From positions 1 through 40,503 of the forward strand of contig NZ_LZKL01000104.1 of NCBI RefSeq assembly GCF_001668725.1: a stretch of DNA of 40,503 nt, read 5' to 3'. Both the position numbers and the translations under genes were made by a program. The notes under the pieces are model-generated. The model was not told the origin of the DNA. It made no database searches and worked only from the letters and a program-made list of their open reading frames with translations. Source of the stretch: Mycobacterium sp. E787 (GTDB lineage: Bacteria > Actinomycetota > Actinomycetes > Mycobacteriales > Mycobacteriaceae). This document shows positions 18,301-26,970 of this stretch, one piece after another. The stretch's first letter is position 1. Each line of letters opens with the position of its first letter.

Positions 18301-20334
18301 TCAGACATCCAGGAAGCGAACGTCCTTGGCGTTGCGGGTGATAAAGCTGCGGCGCGCGTCGACGTCCTCGCCCATCAGGATCGAGAACAGCTCGTCGGCG
18401 GCCGCCGCGTCGTCCAGGGTGACCTGCCGCAGTACCCGCACGGACGGGTCCATCGTGGTCTCCCACAACTCCTTGGCGTCCATCTCGCCGAGACCCTTGT
18501 AGCGCTGGATCCCGTCTTCCTTGTTGATCTTCTTGCCGGCCTTCAGTCCGGCCTCCAGCAGACCGTCGCGCTCGCGGTCGGAGTAGGCGAACTCGGGATC
18601 GCTGCGCTGCCACTTCAACTTGTACAGCGGCGGCTGCGCCAAGAACACGTGACCGTTTTCGATCAGCGGCCGCATGAAGCGGAACAGCAGCGTCAACAGC
18701 AGCGTCGAGATGTGCTGGCCGTCAACGTCGGCGTCGGCCATCAGCACGATCTTGTGGTAGCGCAGCTTGCTGAGGTCGAACTCGTCGTGGATCCCCGTGC
18801 CGAGCGCGGTGATGATCGCCTGGACTTCGGTGTTCTTCAGCACCCGGTCGATGCGCGCCTTCTCGACGTTGATGATCTTGCCGCGCAACGGCAGGATGGC
18901 CTGGAACATCGAGTCGCGGCCGCTCTTGGCCGAGCCACCGGCCGAATCACCTTCGACCACATACAGTTCGGACTTGCGCGGGTCCGTGGAGCGGCAGTCG
19001 GCCAGCTTGCCCGGCAGGCCGCCGAGGTCGGTGGCGCTCTTGCGGCGCACCAGCTCCCGGGCCTTGCGGGCGGCGATGCGCGCCTGCGCCGACGAAACCG
19101 CCTTGTTCACAACGGTTTTCGCCTCCGAGGGGTTGGCCTCGAACCAGTGTGTGAGCTGTTCGTTGCACACCTTCTGCACGAAGGACTTGACCTCGGTGTT
19201 GCCGAGCTTGGTCTTGGTCTGCCCCTCGAACTGCGGTTCGCTGACCTTCACGGAAATGACCGCGGCCAGGCCCTCCCGGATGTCGTCGCCGGTCAGGTTG
19301 GCGTCCTTCTCCTTCAGCAGCTTCTTGTCTTTGGCGTACTTGTTCACCACCGAGGTCAGCGCGCTGCGGAAGCCCTCCTCATGCGTGCCGCCCTCGTGGG
19401 TGTTGATCGTGTTGGCGAAGGTGTGCACCGACTCCGAGTAGCCGCCGTTCCACTGCATCGCGATCTCGACCTCGTGGCCGGTGCCCTTGCCGTCGAAGTC
19501 GATGACGCTCTGCTGGATCGGGCTCTTGGTCCGGTTGATGTGCTTGACGAAGTCGACCAGCCCGCCGGGGTAGTGGAAGGTGCGGTGCTTGACCTTGTGC
19601 GGCGCACTCGACTCGGCCGCTTTTTCCTCGGCGCTCTTCGGGGCGTCGGCGGTGTCGCTGACGACCTCTTCGACGACCTCGTCCTGCTCCACCCGCTCGT
19701 CGGTGAGGTTGATGGTCAGACCCTTGTTCAGGAACGCCATCTCCTGAAGGCGGCGGGCGACCGTCTCGAAGTCGTAGTGGGTGGTCTCGAAGATGTCGGG
19801 GTCCGCCCAGAACCGGATGATGGTTCCGGTCTTCCTGGTGGCCTCGCCCTGTTTGAGGGTGCCGGGCACGGCGTGGTCGTAGAACTGCGACCACTCGTAT
19901 CCATCGCGCTTGATGTCGACCTCGAGCCGGGTCGACAGCGCGTTGACCACCGAGACGCCAACGCCGTGCAAGCCGCCGCTGACGTTGTAGCCGCTGTTCT
20001 CACCGCCGAATTTGCCGCCGGCGTGCAGTTGCGTCATGACGACGTCGACGGTGGGGGCGCCGGTGGCGTGCATCGCCACCGGGATGCCGCGGCCGTTGTC
20101 GGCGACTTCCACGCCGCCGTCGTCGAGCAGCCGCACGTCGACCTGCGTCGCGTAGCCGGCCATCGCCTCGTCCACCGAGTTGTCGACCACCTCCCAGATG
20201 AGGTGGTGCAAACCGCGCTCGCCGGTGGAGCCGATGTACATGCCCGGGCGTTTGCGGACGGCCTCCAGCCCTTCGAGAACGGTAATCTGTTCAGCGCCGT
20301 ATCCGGATTGGGGCTTCTTCTTCTGGGCAGCCAC
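18301..20334 (-). CDS. gyrB: DNA gyrase subunit B
   Basis: The 677-residue ATPase subunit has the GHKL nucleotide-binding domain (VVDNSVDEAMAGY, VADNGRGIPV, GGLHGVGVSVVNALS), the transducer domain, and the TOPRIM domain with EGDSAGGSAKSGRD and LMADADVDGQHI. It ends ARRSFITRNAKDVRFLDV. It hydrolyses ATP to drive strand passage by GyrA. The start is GTG (20332-20334) with AGGAGA about 11 nt upstream, as in the 675-residue M. tuberculosis form. A weak -10 candidate (TAGAGT, 20400-20405) lies in the 254-bp upstream gap. Confidence 0.98.
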   Translation of the reverse strand: MAAQKKKPQSGYGAEQITVLEGLEAVRKRPGMYIGSTGERGLHHLIWEVVDNSVDEAMAGYATQVDVRLLDDGGVEVADNGRGIPVAMHATGAPTVDVVMTQLHAGGKFGGENSGYNVSGGLHGVGVSVVNALSTRLEVDIKRDGYEWSQFYDHAVPGTLKQGEATRKTGTIIRFWADPDIFETTHYDFETVARRLQEMAFLNKGLTINLTDERVEQDEVVEEVVSDTADAPKSAEEKAAESSAPHKVKHRTFHYPGGLVDFVKHINRTKSPIQQSVIDFDGKGTGHEVEIAMQWNGGYSESVHTFANTINTHEGGTHEEGFRSALTSVVNKYAKDKKLLKEKDANLTGDDIREGLAAVISVKVSEPQFEGQTKTKLGNTEVKSFVQKVCNEQLTHWFEANPSEAKTVVNKAVSSAQARIAARKARELVRRKSATDLGGLPGKLADCRSTDPRKSELYVVEGDSAGGSAKSGRDSMFQAILPLRGKIINVEKARIDRVLKNTEVQAIITALGTGIHDEFDLSKLRYHKIVLMADADVDGQHISTLLLTLLFRFMRPLIENGHVFLAQPPLYKLKWQRSDPEFAYSDRERDGLLEAGLKAGKKINKEDGIQRYKGLGEMDAKELWETTMDPSVRVLRQVTLDDAAAADELFSILMGEDVDARRSFITRNAKDVRFLDV

Positions 20335-20588
20335 GGTCGGAATGCTCTCCTTGGGGTTTCATGCGGGCGGTTCGGTCACCGCTACAGCCGCACCCCACCA
20401 CTCTACCGTGAACGGCCCTCGGCACCGACTCTGTGGGCGCGTTTCTACCCAGCTAACCGCGCCGTGCGGACGATTTCTTCGTTCCGGGCGCGTCCTGACG
20501 TGCGTTATGTAAGTCCGCGCGGTTGTGGCGGCTCTCAGCGCCCTGTTGATGCAACCGCGACTGGGGATCGTTCGGGCCGCGAAACGCC
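20335..20588 (-). promoter_or_regulatory. gyrBA promoter region
   Basis: The 254-bp gap between dciA and gyrB has no gene I can support. On the gyrB-sense strand a TAGAGT at 20400-20405 could be a -10 hexamer, but the hexamer 17-18 bp further up (TCGGTG or GTCGGT) is a poor -35. The ribosome binding site CAAGGAGAG is at about 20346-20354. Supercoiling-sensitive control of gyrB is known in mycobacteria, but nothing here shows it directly. Confidence 0.35.
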
Positions 20589-21143
20589 TCAGCCGTACGT
20601 GTCGCGTGGCCCGCGGCCGGCGATGTGACGTGGGCCCTTGCGCCACGACGGCGCGGTCGGCCCGGTGATTTTCAACGACGTGACGACGCCGTTGCCGACC
20701 GCCGCGGCGATCTTGGCCAAAAGTTGCGCCTGCATCATCCGCAGCTGGGTTGCCCACGCCGTCGACTCCGCCGTCACGCTGAGGACGCCGTCGCTGAGTG
20801 CGGTCGGGGTCGCATGGTCGGCGATCTGGTGTCCCACCACCGAGGGCCAGTGACCCAGCACCGTGCCTTCGGCGACGCGCGTCGACCAGCCGCGCTTTTT
20901 CGCCAGGTCACGCGCCAGCCGGCCCAGCGGCTGCGGATCGCGCGTGTCGGGCCCCGGGCCCGACCAGCTCCGTCGTTGGCCCGCCACACGCCGCGGCGCC
21001 GCCGGAGCCGACCGCCCGCGGCCGGCGTCCTTACCCTGCGCGCGCGCGGCGGCGCGTGCCTCCTCGAGCGTGCGGCGCACGAGATCGATCCCGGTCAGCC
21101 CGCCGAGGCGGTCGACGTCTTCCCCTTCACCGGCACCGGTCAT
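20589..21143 (-). CDS. dciA: DciA-type DUF721 protein, replicative helicase-associated (Rv0004 type)
   Basis: The 184-residue protein has a basic, disordered N-terminal half and a DUF721/DciA domain starting near PLGRLARDLAKKRGWSTRVAEG, with WPSVVGHQIADHATP, a VTAESTAWATQLRMM stretch and the tail GPTAPSWRKGPRHIAGRGPRDTYG (partly quoted). DciA is the ancestral loader or operator of the DnaB helicase, and Rv0004 is essential and binds DnaB in mycobacteria. It overlaps the recF stop by 4 nt (ATGA at 21140-21143), forming part of the dnaN-recF-dciA transcript. Confidence 0.94.
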   Translation of the reverse strand: MTGAGEGEDVDRLGGLTGIDLVRRTLEEARAAARAQGKDAGRGRSAPAAPRRVAGQRRSWSGPGPDTRDPQPLGRLARDLAKKRGWSTRVAEGTVLGHWPSVVGHQIADHATPTALSDGVLSVTAESTAWATQLRMMQAQLLAKIAAAVGNGVVTSLKITGPTAPSWRKGPRHIAGRGPRDTYG

Positions 21144-22297
21144 GGCAGCACCGCCGACACCCGGCCCGAGTCGTCATCACGCAAATCGATGTGCACCCGT
21201 CGCGCGTCCCAGTCCGCCGGGATGTCTTCCGGCACCGCCGCGGTGACCAAAACCTGTTCGGCCGATTCGGCCACCGCCGCCAATGCGCGCCGACGCGTGG
21301 CGTCCAGTTCGGCGAACACGTCGTCGAGCAACAACACCGGGTCGGTGCCCTCGGCCCGCAACAACTCGTACGCCGCCAACCGCAACCCGACCGCGAACGA
21401 CCACGATTCGCCATGGCTGGCAAAGCCTTTGGCGGGCTGGTCGCCCAGCCGCAACTCGAGGTCGTCGCGGTGCGGACCCACCAGACACATCCCACGGTCC
21501 AATTCGGCATCGCGACGCGCTGCCAGCGCCGCCAACAGTGCTGTCTCCAGGAATTCGCGGTCGCTCCCCTGGAAATCTTGCGGATTGTGATCGCCCAGGC
21601 TGGCGCGGTAGCCGATCGAGGCGGGCCGCGATCCGGGCGCCACCAACTGATAGGCCTTTTCCACTTCGGGCGCCAGCTCGTTCACCAGGTCGATCCGCGC
21701 CGCCATCAGTTCCGCTCCGTGCTGGGCCAGCCGGCTGTCCCACACGTCCAGGGTGTCCAGGGCGCCTCGGTCGCCGCGATACCGCGCGCCGGACAGGGAC
21801 TTCAACAGCGCCGTGCGCTGCCGTAACACCTTGTCGTAATCGGCGCGCACGGCAGCGACCGTCGGCCTGCGCACCGTGGCCAAATCGTCGAGGTAACGGC
21901 GCCGGTCGGCCGGATCGCCGCGGACCAGCGCCAAGTCCTCGGGGGCGAAGAGCACCGCGCGCAGCACGCCGACCACCTCGCGCGTGCTGCGCACCGGCGA
22001 ACGGTTCAGGCGCGCCTTGTTGGCCCTGCCCGCCGCGATCTCGAGGTCGATCGCGCATTCCCTGCCGTCGTTGACGACGATCGTCGACACCACCGCGCGC
22101 TCGGCGCCGGCACGAATCAACGGCGCGTCTGTCCCGACCCGATGCGAACCCAAGGTGGTCGAATACCACAGGGCCTCAATCAGATTCGTCTTCCCGAAGC
22201 CATTGGGACCGACGAACACCGTCCGGCCCGGCTGCAATTCGAGGTCGGCGTGTGCCCAGGACCGGAAATCGCGCAGGCCCAGATGCCGGACGTACAC
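21140..22297 (-). CDS. recF: DNA recombination and repair protein RecF
   Basis: The 385-residue SMC-like ATPase has Walker A GPNGFGKTNLIEALWY near residue 30-45, a LSGARYRGDRGALDTLDVWD region, a signature motif ASHGESWSFAVGLRLA near 300, and Walker B VLLLDDVFAELD near 330. RecF binds DNA at gaps and helps load RecA with RecO/RecR. The GTG start at 22295-22297 directly abuts the dnaN TAG stop with no spacer (TAG|GTG), and the stop overlaps dciA, so the trio is tightly coupled. Confidence 0.97.
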   Translation of the reverse strand: MYVRHLGLRDFRSWAHADLELQPGRTVFVGPNGFGKTNLIEALWYSTTLGSHRVGTDAPLIRAGAERAVVSTIVVNDGRECAIDLEIAAGRANKARLNRSPVRSTREVVGVLRAVLFAPEDLALVRGDPADRRRYLDDLATVRRPTVAAVRADYDKVLRQRTALLKSLSGARYRGDRGALDTLDVWDSRLAQHGAELMAARIDLVNELAPEVEKAYQLVAPGSRPASIGYRASLGDHNPQDFQGSDREFLETALLAALAARRDAELDRGMCLVGPHRDDLELRLGDQPAKGFASHGESWSFAVGLRLAAYELLRAEGTDPVLLLDDVFAELDATRRRALAAVAESAEQVLVTAAVPEDIPADWDARRVHIDLRDDDSGRVSAVLP

Positions 22298-23497
22298 CTA
22301 CCCGGGCAATCGAACTGGCATCAACAGGTACACGTAATCGGTGGGCAGTGCGGCGAACGGCCCGTTGCCGCCGGGGGAGCTGTCGTCGCTGGCCGCCGGG
22401 CGCAGCAACGCGGGCTTCCCCGGGGTCGTGAAACCAAACGACACCCGCTCCGAATGCACCGACGCGAGCCCGTCGGTCAGGTAGGTCGGATTGAAGGCGA
22501 TCGTCAACGGTTCGCCCACGAAATCCACTTGAAGGTCCTCTTCGGCCCGGCCCACGTCATCAGCCCCCGCGGAAAGCCGCAGCGTTCCCTCGGAGAACTC
22601 CATCCGGACCTGCGCACCCCGGTCGGCCACCAGAGCCACCAACTTGATGGCCTCGGTGAGCTCGGCCACGTTGATGGTCGCGACGGCCGTGTGCTCGGCC
22701 GGTAGCAACTGCCGGAATTTGGGGAACTCCGCGTCCAGCAGTCGCGTCGTACTGCGTTTGCCGCTACCGCTGATGCCCAGCAGCCCCTCTTTCCCGACAC
22801 CCGCGCCCGCTCCCAGCGACAACCGAACCTCAGACCCGTCGGCGCCGGCTTTGGCCGCCTCGGCCAGCGTCTTCGCCGGCACCAACACCGCGGCTTCGAT
22901 GTCGGGCGACAACGCCGACCACGTCAGCTCGCGAACCGCAAGCCGGAACCTGTCAGTGGCAGCCAAAACCACCGTGTCGCCGGAAATCTCAACCCGAATC
23001 CCGGTCAGCATGGGCAGCGTGTCATCGCGGCCGGCGGCGATGGCCACCTGACCGATCGCCTCCGCGAACAGATCCGCCGGGAGGGTGCCGGTACCTTCCG
23101 GCAGTGCGGGCAGCGTCGGGTAATCCTCAACCGGCATGGTCGGCAGGGAGAACCTGGCGCTTCCGCACGTCAGCGCGACCCGATTGCCGTCCACATAGAA
23201 GTCGACGGGCTTGTTGGGCAACGCCCGAGTGATGTCCGACAGCAGCCTTCCGGATACCAAAACGCTTCCAGGAGAAGCGATTTCAGCAGCAACCTGGGCT
23301 TCGGCCGACACTTCGTAGTCGAAACCGGAGATCGTCAGCCCCTCGTCGGAACCGGACAACAACACCCCGGACAACACGGGAACCGCCGGCCGCGACGGCA
23401 AGTTCTTCGCCACCCACGACACCGCGTCGGCGAAGGACTCTCGCACCAGACGAAACTTCAAGTCGGTGAGGCCAGCTGTTGTCGTCGCCGCGTCCAT
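22298..23497 (-). CDS. dnaN: DNA polymerase III beta subunit (sliding clamp)
   Basis: The 399-residue protein has the three-fold beta-clamp architecture, starting with KFRLVRESFADAVSWVAKNLPSRPAVPVL (partly quoted), and ends in the family tail YVYLLMPVRLPG that shapes the partner-binding pocket. It holds polymerase and other factors on DNA. AAAGGGA lies about 6 nt before the ATG. It is separated from dnaA by the 470-bp origin region and is followed immediately by recF. Confidence 0.98.
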   Translation of the reverse strand: MDAATTTAGLTDLKFRLVRESFADAVSWVAKNLPSRPAVPVLSGVLLSGSDEGLTISGFDYEVSAEAQVAAEIASPGSVLVSGRLLSDITRALPNKPVDFYVDGNRVALTCGSARFSLPTMPVEDYPTLPALPEGTGTLPADLFAEAIGQVAIAAGRDDTLPMLTGIRVEISGDTVVLAATDRFRLAVRELTWSALSPDIEAAVLVPAKTLAEAAKAGADGSEVRLSLGAGAGVGKEGLLGISGSGKRSTTRLLDAEFPKFRQLLPAEHTAVATINVAELTEAIKLVALVADRGAQVRMEFSEGTLRLSAGADDVGRAEEDLQVDFVGEPLTIAFNPTYLTDGLASVHSERVSFGFTTPGKPALLRPAASDDSSPGGNGPFAALPTDYVYLLMPVRLPG

Positions 23498-23967
23498 AGC
23501 GTCCCTTTACCTGCCGAGTGTCGGAAAATCACAGTGGCTAGCCGCCCGTCGCTAGCAGTCGCTGAACAACCGTAGATCTTCTGCGGCCATCTTGAAAGCT
23601 AATCGCAAGGGCCGACAAGCCGCGTCGTCGACGGCGCGCACTGCGCCCGGGCGACGCGCGTCCCCAACGCCGTTCTTCAAAGAACAAACTACGGATAGAT
23701 CTCAGTACTAGTAATAAGTGCTGTGCATTCTGGGGACAGCAGGACCTTGTCGCAGCTAGGGGAGTCATCGGGTTGTGGATGACACCGTTGACAACACTGT
23801 GCGCGGCCGTGGCGGGCTGGGGATCGGCGTGGGGTGTGCATGCGAACCCGCTTGGTGCACCGATCTTTGGACGGATTTTGCACAACGCTGCGCACAGCGT
23901 GACGGTGTGACACGTGTGACAGGGGAGTGAGAAGTTTTTCGAAAAAAATTTGGTGGATGCGCCGAAG
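23498..23967. other. oriC: Chromosomal replication origin (oriC), dnaN-dnaA intergenic region
   Basis: This 470-bp gene-free stretch is where mycobacterial oriC lies. It holds a cluster of degenerate DnaA-box-like nonamers: CTGTGCATT (23721-23729), TTGTGGATG (23773-23781), TTGACAACA (23788-23796), CTGTGCGCG (23797-23805), GTGTGCATG (23834-23842), and minus-strand TTGTGCAAA (23877-23885) and CTGTGCGCA (23889-23897). Most depart from TTATCCACA, as is usual in mycobacteria. Relatively AT-rich parts are 23670-23720 and 23934-23952, the latter containing the palindrome TTTTTCGAAAAA at 23935-23946, next to the dnaA stop. Either could be the unwinding element. Which boxes bind DnaA cannot be read from sequence. 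Confidence 0.88.
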
Positions 23968-25518
23968 TCAGCGCTTGGACCGCTGCCGGATCCGGGTGGT
24001 GAGTTCCTTGACGTGATCGAAGACCTCACGGCGCTCGGCCATCTCGGACAAGATCTTTCGTTGCGCGTACATGACCGTGGTGTGGTCGCGGCCGAAGGCC
24101 TGGCCGATCTTGGGCAGCGACAAGTCGGTCAGCTCGCGGCACAGGTACATCGCGATCTGCCGCGACTGGGCCAGTGCGCGGGTCTTGCCGGGGCCGCGTA
24201 ATTCCTCGACGGTGGTGTCGAAGTACTCGGCGGTGGCGGCCATGATCGTCGCCGCGCTGATTTGCATGGTGCTGGCGTCGGCGATGAGGTCGCGAAGGAC
24301 GATCTCCGCAAGGGACTTGTCGATCGGCGTCTTGTTCAGCGACGCGAACGCGGTCACCCGGATCAGGGCGCCCTCGAGCTCGCGAATGTTGCGTTCGATG
24401 CTGCTGGCGATGAGCTCGAGGACGTCGTCGGGCACGGCCAGCCGCTCCATTTGCGCTTTCTTACGCAGAATCGCGATGCGGGTCTCGAGTTCCGGCGGCT
24501 GGACGTCGGTGATCAGGCCCCACTCGAACCGGGTCCGCAGCCGGTCTTCGAGGGTGGCGAGCTGTTTCGGCGGCCGGTCGGACGAGATGACGATCTGCTT
24601 GTTCGCGTTGTGCAGCGTGTTGAAGGTGTGGAAGAACTCTTCCTGGATGCCTTCTTTGCCCTCGATGAACTGGATGTCGTCCACCAGCAGCACGTCGACG
24701 TCGCGGTAGCTGCGTTTGAAGGCCACTTTGCGGTCGTCGCGCAGCGAGTTGATGAAGTCGTTGGTGAATTCCTCGGTGGAGACGTATTTCACCCGCATCC
24801 CGGGGAAGAGGCGCTGCGCATAATTACCCGCCGCGTGCAGGAGGTGCGTCTTGCCGAGGCCGGATTCGCCCCAGATGAAGAGCGGGTTGTAAGCGCGGGC
24901 CGGCGCTTCGGCGATGGCCAGGGCCGCGGCATGCGCGAAGCGGTTGGAGGCGCCGATGACGAACGTGTCGAACGTGTAGCGCCGGTTGAGGCTGGTGCCG
25001 CCGGCGATCGCGGGGTCGGCCGCGTGCGGGCGTTCGGTGAAATAGTTGGGCCAGCTGTGTTCGGCGGCGACTTCCCCGTTTTCGTCGCCCTCGTCGCCGT
25101 CGATCGAGGTGTCGAGGAGGGAGTCGTCCGGCTGGCCGGCGGCCTGGATCTCCGGGTCCGCGGTGAAGGGCTCCGTGGCGGTGAAGGCTCCGTCGTCGCC
25201 GTCGTCGGCGGGTGGGGCGATGCGCACCCCGAGTTGGATCTGCTGCCCGAGCCGGCGGCTGAGCGCGTCGGTGATCGGGGCGCGCAGGTGACGCTCGATC
25301 TCGTTCTGCACGAAGCTGCTCGGCACCGACAACAGGGCGAATCCCTCGACGATGGTGAGCGGCTGGACGAGGTTCAGCCACGCCCTTTGCTGTGGGGTCA
25401 GCGGGGTGGCGAGGGCGGTGCGATTGGAAGCGATGCCGTCGGAGACCGAGTCGCCGTTCAGCTCGGAGACGACCGCGTTCCAAACTGTCGTGAATCCTGA
25501 ACCGGGGTCATCGGTCAA
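23968..25518 (-). CDS. dnaA: Chromosomal replication initiator protein DnaA
   Basis: The 516-residue initiator has domain I (VWNAVVSELNG to about residue 90), an acidic variable linker (about 100-165), and the AAA+ domain III with Walker A GESGLGKTHLLHA and Walker B VLLVDDIQF. Domain IV carries the DnaA signature AFGRDHTTVMYAQRKI for box recognition. The frame is open to 25563, but I chose the TTG at 25516-25518 (LTDDPGSG), preceded by AGGGAGA at 7 nt, as in M. tuberculosis. The linker differs most from the M. tuberculosis protein, as expected for domain II. Confidence 0.97.
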   Translation of the reverse strand: MTDDPGSGFTTVWNAVVSELNGDSVSDGIASNRTALATPLTPQQRAWLNLVQPLTIVEGFALLSVPSSFVQNEIERHLRAPITDALSRRLGQQIQLGVRIAPPADDGDDGAFTATEPFTADPEIQAAGQPDDSLLDTSIDGDEGDENGEVAAEHSWPNYFTERPHAADPAIAGGTSLNRRYTFDTFVIGASNRFAHAAALAIAEAPARAYNPLFIWGESGLGKTHLLHAAGNYAQRLFPGMRVKYVSTEEFTNDFINSLRDDRKVAFKRSYRDVDVLLVDDIQFIEGKEGIQEEFFHTFNTLHNANKQIVISSDRPPKQLATLEDRLRTRFEWGLITDVQPPELETRIAILRKKAQMERLAVPDDVLELIASSIERNIRELEGALIRVTAFASLNKTPIDKSLAEIVLRDLIADASTMQISAATIMAATAEYFDTTVEELRGPGKTRALAQSRQIAMYLCRELTDLSLPKIGQAFGRDHTTVMYAQRKILSEMAERREVFDHVKELTTRIRQRSKR

Positions 25519-25584
25519 CGACGTAATCTCCCTGGTTCTCGCAGATCCCGGGTCGAGGGGCAACCACGCTTGCCGACGAAACGA

Positions 25585-25616
25585 CTGTCCACATAGTTAT
25601 ACACAGGTGTGGACAG
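25585..25616. promoter_or_regulatory. Inverted pair of DnaA boxes plus one central box in the dnaA leader
   Basis: CTGTCCACA (25585-25593) and its reverse complement TGTGGACAG (25608-25616) form a perfect 9-bp inverted repeat. Between them is TTATACACA (25597-25605), one mismatch from the canonical TTATCCACA. They lie 67-98 bp before the dnaA TTG and downstream of a candidate -10, a layout that suits DnaA autoregulation. Confidence 0.75.
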
Positions 25617-25935
25617 GATGATGGTAAACGAGCCGCAGCCTATCGGCGACGGCCCATGATCTCCGCGCTGAGGGCAACCCGTGCGAGTCGCCTAGACAGC
25701 TAGTCGATCCGCCATCCTCGCTTCGTCGTCGAGCGCCGCTCCACTCTGAAACGGCATTGCCAGAAGCTAACAGTTTTCCGCGCGGCTGCCAACCGTTCTG
25801 CTGCATTCCAATCGGCCTCTTTAGGGTTGTTTGGGGCCTGCGTATGTGTCGTCGACCCATCGTGCCGCAACGACGTCTGCGAGAACTCGGGTTTTCACGG
25901 ATGAGGTCAGTTGGGTCCGTTGGGGGAGACCAAGT

Positions 25936-25964
25936 TTGACCCAGCGAAGCCGCGTCAGTACCCT
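25936..25964 (+). promoter_or_regulatory. Promoter of the rpmH-rnpA-yidD-yidC operon
   Basis: TTGACC (25936-25941) and TACCCT (25959-25964) are separated by 17 bp, a good match to housekeeping mycobacterial promoters. The implied start is near 25971. Confidence 0.55.
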
Positions 25965-26102
25965 CAAACAGTCGCCCGAAAGTCGGCGATACGGCTGCGA
26001 CCCGGACGAAGCCCGGGGACCGCGCCGGCCAGCAGCAAGGCTTAACCTCCGATCGTCTCGCAGACGAACGCGGTCGGATGGTTCGAAGACGAGGAGAACG
26101 CC

Positions 26103-26246
26103 GTGGCCAAGGGCAAGCGGACCTTCCAGCCGAATAACCGGCGCCGAGCCCGCGTGCACGGCTTCCGGTTGCGGATGCGCACCCGTGCCGGGCGCGCAAT
26201 CGTCTCCAGCCGGCGCCGCAAAGGTCGCCGCGCCTTGACTGCCTGA
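26103..26246 (+). CDS. rpmH: 50S ribosomal protein L34
   Basis: This 47-residue, strongly basic protein reads MAKGKRTFQPNNRRRARVHG and continues in the standard L34 pattern FRLRMRTRAGRAIVSSRRR. It is a component of the large ribosomal subunit. The start is GTG at 26103 with GAGGAG about 7 nt upstream. It is one of the genes conserved next to dnaA throughout bacteria and is followed 23 bp later by rnpA. Confidence 0.97.
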   Translation: MAKGKRTFQPNNRRRARVHGFRLRMRTRAGRAIVSSRRRKGRRALTA

Positions 26247-26269
26247 TCGCAACACCGGGCTTTTCAGCG

Positions 26270-26626
26270 GTGCTTCCCGCGCGCAACCGCATGAGGCGGT
26301 CAACGGAGTTTGACGCCGCGGTGAAGTACGGGATGCGCTCGGGGCAGCCCGACGTCGTCGTGCATGTGCGACGCGCCCCGGAAGACGGCGCGGGTCCGCA
26401 GGTCGGGCTGATCGTCGCCAAAACGGTGGGGTCGGCGGTCGAACGTCATCGCGTCGCCCGTCGGCTCCGCCACGTCGTCCGCACCATGCTGGACGATCTG
26501 CACCAATCGGACCGGGTGGTGATCCGGGCATTGCCGAGCAGCCGCCAGGCGTCATCCGCCCGGCTCGAACAGCAGCTGCGGCGGGGCTTGCGTCGCGCCT
26601 TCGCCGCGGCGGGAAGCGACCGATGA
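26270..26626 (+). CDS. rnpA: Ribonuclease P protein component
   Basis: The 118-residue basic protein starts MLPARNRMRRSTEFDAAVKYG. It has the conserved RNase P protein motif as VGSAVERHRVARRLRHVVR (the RNR-type RNA-binding loop, with His in place of Asn). With the RNA subunit encoded elsewhere it removes 5' leaders from pre-tRNAs. The start is GTG (26270), and the stop overlaps yidD by ATGA. Confidence 0.96.
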   Translation: MLPARNRMRRSTEFDAAVKYGMRSGQPDVVVHVRRAPEDGAGPQVGLIVAKTVGSAVERHRVARRLRHVVRTMLDDLHQSDRVVIRALPSSRQASSARLEQQLRRGLRRAFAAAGSDR

Positions 26627-26970
26627 GTGCACCGGCGCAGTCACGCGCGGCGAGCCGGGCCGCGGTGCGCGGACTGATCTTCCTCATCCAGCTGTACCGG
26701 CACATGGTGTCGCCGCTGCGCCCGGCGACGTGTCGGTTCGTGCCGACCTGTAGCCAGTACGCCGTCGACGCCCTCACCGAATACGGCTTGGTCCGGGGGA
26801 GCTGGATGGCCGCGGCCAGGCTCGCCAGATGCGGACCATGGCATCGGGGAGGATGGGATCCGGTACCGGATCGACACGCATGCCGGGCGAGCTTCGAATC
26901 CGCCGGCCCCCCCACTGGACAAGCGGGGGACCCCGCGCCGGAGCAACGGGAGAGTGAATCTTTTGTTTGA
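26623..26970 (+). CDS. yidD: Membrane protein insertion efficiency factor YidD
   Basis: The 115-residue protein contains the compact YidD core LIFLIQLYRHMVSPLRPATCRFVPTCSQYAVDAL (partly quoted) with its two conserved cysteines, the GSWMAAARLARCGPWHRGGWDPVP segment, and a variable Pro-rich tail. It assists YidC at the membrane. The ATG is in a 4-nt overlap with the rnpA stop; its 3' end overlaps the yidC start by 17 bp. Confidence 0.95.
   Translation: MSAPAQSRAASRAAVRGLIFLIQLYRHMVSPLRPATCRFVPTCSQYAVDALTEYGLVRGSWMAAARLARCGPWHRGGWDPVPDRHACRASFESAGPPTGQAGDPAPEQRESESFV

Larger units (their letters stand above)
25519..26102. promoter_or_regulatory. Divergent dnaA/rpmH promoter region
   Basis: This 584-bp stretch has no credible gene. 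Toward dnaA it contains a TAGGCT hexamer (minus strand, 25637-25642) as a possible -10, and three DnaA-box-like nonamers between that and the start codon. Toward rpmH it holds a good sigma-A-type promoter at 25936-25964. The leader of rpmH is about 130 nt long and ends in the GAGGAG ribosome binding site at 26090-26095. The middle part (about 25650-25930) shows nothing I recognise. Confidence 0.75.

Noticed and set aside
23935..23946. TTTTTCGAAAAA as an intrinsic terminator of dnaA
   Set aside because: The palindrome has only two G/C bases and no GC stem; it fits an AT-rich origin element better.
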